The notes under the pieces: model-generated
Told to the model about the DNA's origin: nothing
The model's input: only the letters and a program-made list of their open reading frames with translations
Database searches by the model: none
Program-made: the position numbers and the translations under genes
Assembly: GCA_016709385.1 (NCBI GenBank)
Contig: JADJMW010000022.1
Location: forward strand, 620,001 to 684,000
Reading direction: 5' to 3'
From: Candidatus Rubrivivax defluviihabitans
GTDB taxonomy: Bacteria; Pseudomonadota; Gammaproteobacteria; Burkholderiales; Burkholderiaceae_C
DNA: 64,000 nt
In this document: piece by piece, positions 61,563 through 64,000 of the stretch
Layout: each line of letters starts with the position of its first letter
Numbering within the stretch: position 1 is the first letter of the stretch

Positions 61563-62515
61563 GGTGGGGCGGCTTGCGCCGCCATGCGCGCGGCGGCGTG
61601 GTGGGGCGGCAGGGCGAGGCGTCGAACGTCGATGCCGGCCGGCAAGGACTGGCGCAGACTGTGCTCGACGGCCGGGTGCAGTTCGAACACGCGCCCGGCC
61701 AGCGCCAGCGGCAGTGCGCCGAAACGTTGCCGCATCGCCAGCGCCAGCCGTGCCAGTTCGGTGCCGGCGGCCTGCAGCAGCGCCAGCGCCGCGGGGTCTT
61801 CGTCGCTGGCGGCGGCGGCCACGGCCAGCGCCAGCCGGCCCATCTCGCCGCGCGCGGCACCGGGGCCGCTGTAGACCCACCGCCGCGTCTGCGCCCAATC
61901 GGCGCCGCCGATGTGGGCAAAGACCTGGCGTGCCAGTGGCGAGCGCTGCCAGGCCCCGGGTTGCGCATCCTCGGCGCGCCAGATGTGGCGCAGCGCACGG
62001 CGCGCGATCCAGTGACCGCCACCTGCGTCGTCGATCACCGCGCCGCGGCCGCCGGCCCGATGCACCGCACCCTGTGCGTCGACGAAGGCGGCCATCGAAC
62101 CCGTGCCCGCATACAGCACCACGCCCTCGCCGGGGGCGAATGCGGCGCGGCAGACGAGTTCGATGTCGGTCATGGCCTGCACGGCGGCGGGGGCCAGGCC
62201 CAGCGCCGTGGCCCCCAGCCGGCACAGCAGCGGCGCCTGCGTGGCTTCGAACCCGGTGATGCCGGCGACGACACGCGCCGCCCCGCCCAGCGGTGCGATC
62301 GCCGCCGCGATGTCGCGCAGCGCCGCGGCCACGGCCTCGCGGCCGGCGTCGTCGTCGAGCTGCAGGCCGGAGATCGACGCCACGTGGCCCTCGCCGCGCA
62401 GGCCGCCGTCGGCGCCGGCCAGCGCCCAGCGCGTCTGCGTGCCGCCGGCGTCCAGGCCCAGGCCGAGGGCGGCCATGGCGGGGGCGGGTGGCGGGGCGGC
62501 GGTCATGCCCGACAT
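61559..62515 (-). CDS. BadF/BadG-type amino-sugar kinase (MurK-like)
   Basis: This ASKHA-fold kinase has about 318 residues. The phosphate-1 motif is GLGLDAGGTQTRWALAGADG, phosphate-2 VVLYAGTGSMAAFVD, and GGRGAVIDDAGGGHWIARRALRHIW is the sugar-site segment typical of N-acetylglucosamine kinases of the BadF/BadG/BcrA/BcrD family. Clostridial MurK of this family phosphorylates both MurNAc and GlcNAc, which fits its place upstream of MurQ. Starts at 62515, 62506 and 62476 (MAALGLGLDAGG) are all possible, none with a clear ribosome site. It is the first gene of the operon and only about 36 bp from the divergent dacB start. Confidence 0.87.
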   Translation of the reverse strand: MSGMTAAPPPAPAMAALGLGLDAGGTQTRWALAGADGGLRGEGHVASISGLQLDDDAGREAVAAALRDIAAAIAPLGGAARVVAGITGFEATQAPLLCRLGATALGLAPAAVQAMTDIELVCRAAFAPGEGVVLYAGTGSMAAFVDAQGAVHRAGGRGAVIDDAGGGHWIARRALRHIWRAEDAQPGAWQRSPLARQVFAHIGGADWAQTRRWVYSGPGAARGEMGRLALAVAAAASDEDPAALALLQAAGTELARLALAMRQRFGALPLALAGRVFELHPAVEHSLRQSLPAGIDVRRLALPPHHAAARMAAQAAPP

Positions 62516-62551
62516 TGTGGCGGGCCGGGACGGCCGGCCACAATCGGGGCG

Positions 62552-64000
62552 ATGTCCAGACCCTGGTGGCCGGCCCTGGTGGCGGCCTTCGTTGCCGTCG
62601 TCGCGCCGGACGCTACGGCACGCGAACGCCTGCCGCCCGAAGTGCAGCAAGCCTTGCACCAGGCCGGCGTGCCGGACGACGCCCTGGCGGCCGTGGCCTT
62701 GCCGCTGCAACCTTGGGCCTGGCCCTGGCGCTGGCGCGACGGCGTGCCGATGCAGCCCGGCTCGGCGATGAAGCTGGTGACCACCGTGGTGGCGCTGGAC
62801 CGCCTGGGCCCCAACCACCGCGGCCACACCGAACTGCGCAGCACCGCACCCGTGCAGGCCGGCGTGTTGCGCGGCGACCTCGTGCTCCAGGGCGGCGCCG
62901 ACCCCGAACTGGGCGTGCCGCAGTTCTGGGCCCTGCTGCTGGACCTGCGGCAGGCGGGCGTGCACACCATCGAAGGCCGGCTGCTGGTGGACCGCTCGCT
63001 GTTCCGCCCGGCGCGGCCGGACCTCGGCCTGCCGCCCTTCGACGAGGCGCCCGAGTTTCCCTACAACGTGATCCCCGATGCGCTGCATCTGGCCGGCAGC
63101 CTGCTGCCGTTGGAACTGCGCGCCGAAGGCGGCGGCGTGCACGCGAGCACCGTGCCGCCGCTGGACGGCATCGAATTCAGCAGCCGCATGGCGCTCACCG
63201 ATACGCCGTGCGCCGACTGGAGTCACGGCTGGCAGCCCGCCCGCGTGGGCCGCGAGGCCGACCGCACGCACATCGAACTGCAGGGCGCGTTTCCCAAGGA
63301 CTGCACGCATCGCGTCGCGCTGCAGCTGGTCGACCGCCAGGAGCTGACGGAAAGGCTCTTCCGCACGCTCTGGCGCAACCTGGGTGGCACCTGGGACGGC
63401 GCTGCGGTGGAAGCCGCAGCCCCCGCCGGAACGCGCGTGCTGGCGCGGCGCGAGAGCCGGCCCTGGGGTGAACTGCTGCGCCCCATGAACAAGGCTTCCG
63501 ACAACCCGCTGTCACGGCTGCTCTACCTGTCGCTGGGCCTGGCCGGCATGGCGGGCGATCCGCAGGCCAGCACCGCCGAGTTGGCCGGCCGCGAAGTGCA
63601 GCGCTGGTTCGCCGAACACGACATTCCCACGGCCGGGCTGGTGCTGGACAACGGCTCGGGCCTGTCGCGCAGCGAACGCATCACGCCACTGCAGATGGCG
63701 CTCATGCTGAAGGCGGCTTGGCACGGCCGCCATGCGCCGGAACTGCTGACCAGCCTGCCGGTGGCCGGTATCGACGGCACGCTGCGCAAACGCCTGCAGG
63801 ACAGCCCGGCCGCCGGCTCGGCGCGACTGAAGACCGGCACGCTGGGCAACGTGGTGGCGCTGGCCGGCTATGTGCACGACGCCGACGGCCGGCACTGGGC
63901 GGTGGCGATGATGGTCAACCACGAGAACGCCGGCCAGGCGCGGCCGGTGCTCGACGCGCTGGTGGACGCCATCGCGCGGCACGGGCCGCACGGCACGGCG
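62552..64000 (+). CDS. dacB: D-alanyl-D-alanine carboxypeptidase/endopeptidase (PBP4), partial
   Basis: The open frame runs without a stop to the window end (483 codons visible). A signal peptide (WWPALVAAFVAVVAPDATA) is followed by the penicillin-binding fold. The catalytic SxxK is in PGSAMKL (Ser 71, Lys 74), SxN in NKASDNPLSRLL, and KTG in RLKTGTLGNVVALAGYV. It also has the extra domain typical of class C PBP4 between the first two motifs and DNGSGLSRSERITP before the third. PBP4 trims D-Ala and cuts cross-links in the periplasm. It is divergent from the peptidoglycan operon and matches that theme. Only the last few residues should be missing. Confidence 0.94.
   Translation, partial: MSRPWWPALVAAFVAVVAPDATARERLPPEVQQALHQAGVPDDALAAVALPLQPWAWPWRWRDGVPMQPGSAMKLVTTVVALDRLGPNHRGHTELRSTAPVQAGVLRGDLVLQGGADPELGVPQFWALLLDLRQAGVHTIEGRLLVDRSLFRPARPDLGLPPFDEAPEFPYNVIPDALHLAGSLLPLELRAEGGGVHASTVPPLDGIEFSSRMALTDTPCADWSHGWQPARVGREADRTHIELQGAFPKDCTHRVALQLVDRQELTERLFRTLWRNLGGTWDGAAVEAAAPAGTRVLARRESRPWGELLRPMNKASDNPLSRLLYLSLGLAGMAGDPQASTAELAGREVQRWFAEHDIPTAGLVLDNGSGLSRSERITPLQMALMLKAAWHGRHAPELLTSLPVAGIDGTLRKRLQDSPAAGSARLKTGTLGNVVALAGYVHDADGRHWAVAMMVNHENAGQARPVLDALVDAIARHGPHGTA

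Overview
This 64 kb window is chromosomal DNA from a high-GC betaproteobacterium of the order Burkholderiales. The gene types and protein sequences resemble the Rubrivivax/Ideonella/Roseateles group. The 3' end of a bchJ-like gene at the left edge suggests a lineage that has, or once had, a bacteriochlorophyll photosynthesis gene cluster. The placement is inferred from recognised protein families, not from a database search.

Positions 1-30,000 are dense, ordinary housekeeping and transport DNA. They hold purB and pyrF followed by a large multi-PAS hybrid histidine kinase, then a D-Ala-D-Ala dipeptidase, an M48 peptidase and an AmpG-type muropeptide permease. Next come a LysR regulator with a divergent small gene, a GspE/PilB-type ATPase, trxC, an acetoacetyl-CoA synthetase and a TonB-dependent receptor that closely resembles E. 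coli PqqU (YncD). A 568-bp inverted-repeat element lies at 17.6-18.2 kb. It is followed by an exported protein of unknown function and a peptide-type ABC system with three tandem paralogous binding proteins divergent from one permease/ATPase set.

Positions 30,000-49,000 look like an accessory, decaying region. Intact genes (two methyltransferases, acylphosphatase, an FAD oxidoreductase/epoxide hydrolase pair, a Sel1-repeat protein, alpha/beta hydrolases, a TetR-controlled phytoene-desaturase-like oxidoreductase) are mixed with two toxin-antitoxin modules (ParDE type and RES/Xre type). There is also an integrase whose catalytic core has been deleted in frame, an IS91-type transposase remnant beside a 5'-truncated fadL, and pseudogenes of an MhpD-like hydratase, a beta-lactamase-like serine hydrolase and a CPBP protease. 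Palindromic and dispersed intergenic repeats occur here too.

Positions 49,000-64,000 return to compact DNA. They hold GTP-dependent PEP carboxykinase, a remnant antitoxin with an intact operator, a cytosolic-looking astacin-type metalloprotease, a second TonB-dependent receptor, a glutaredoxin-CcdA fusion protein and a lipoprotein. The window ends with a four-gene, translationally coupled peptidoglycan operon: a BadF/MurK-type sugar kinase, an AmiD-type amidase lipoprotein, a DigH/YddW-type glycoside hydrolase lipoprotein and MurQ. It is divergent from a dacB (PBP4) gene that runs off the end. Together these suggest a route that strips peptides from glycan, cuts the denuded glycan, phosphorylates amino sugars and converts MurNAc-6-P to GlcNAc-6-P. 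This is the most interesting system in the window. The AmpG and D-Ala-D-Ala dipeptidase genes at 6-9 kb may feed the same recycling economy.
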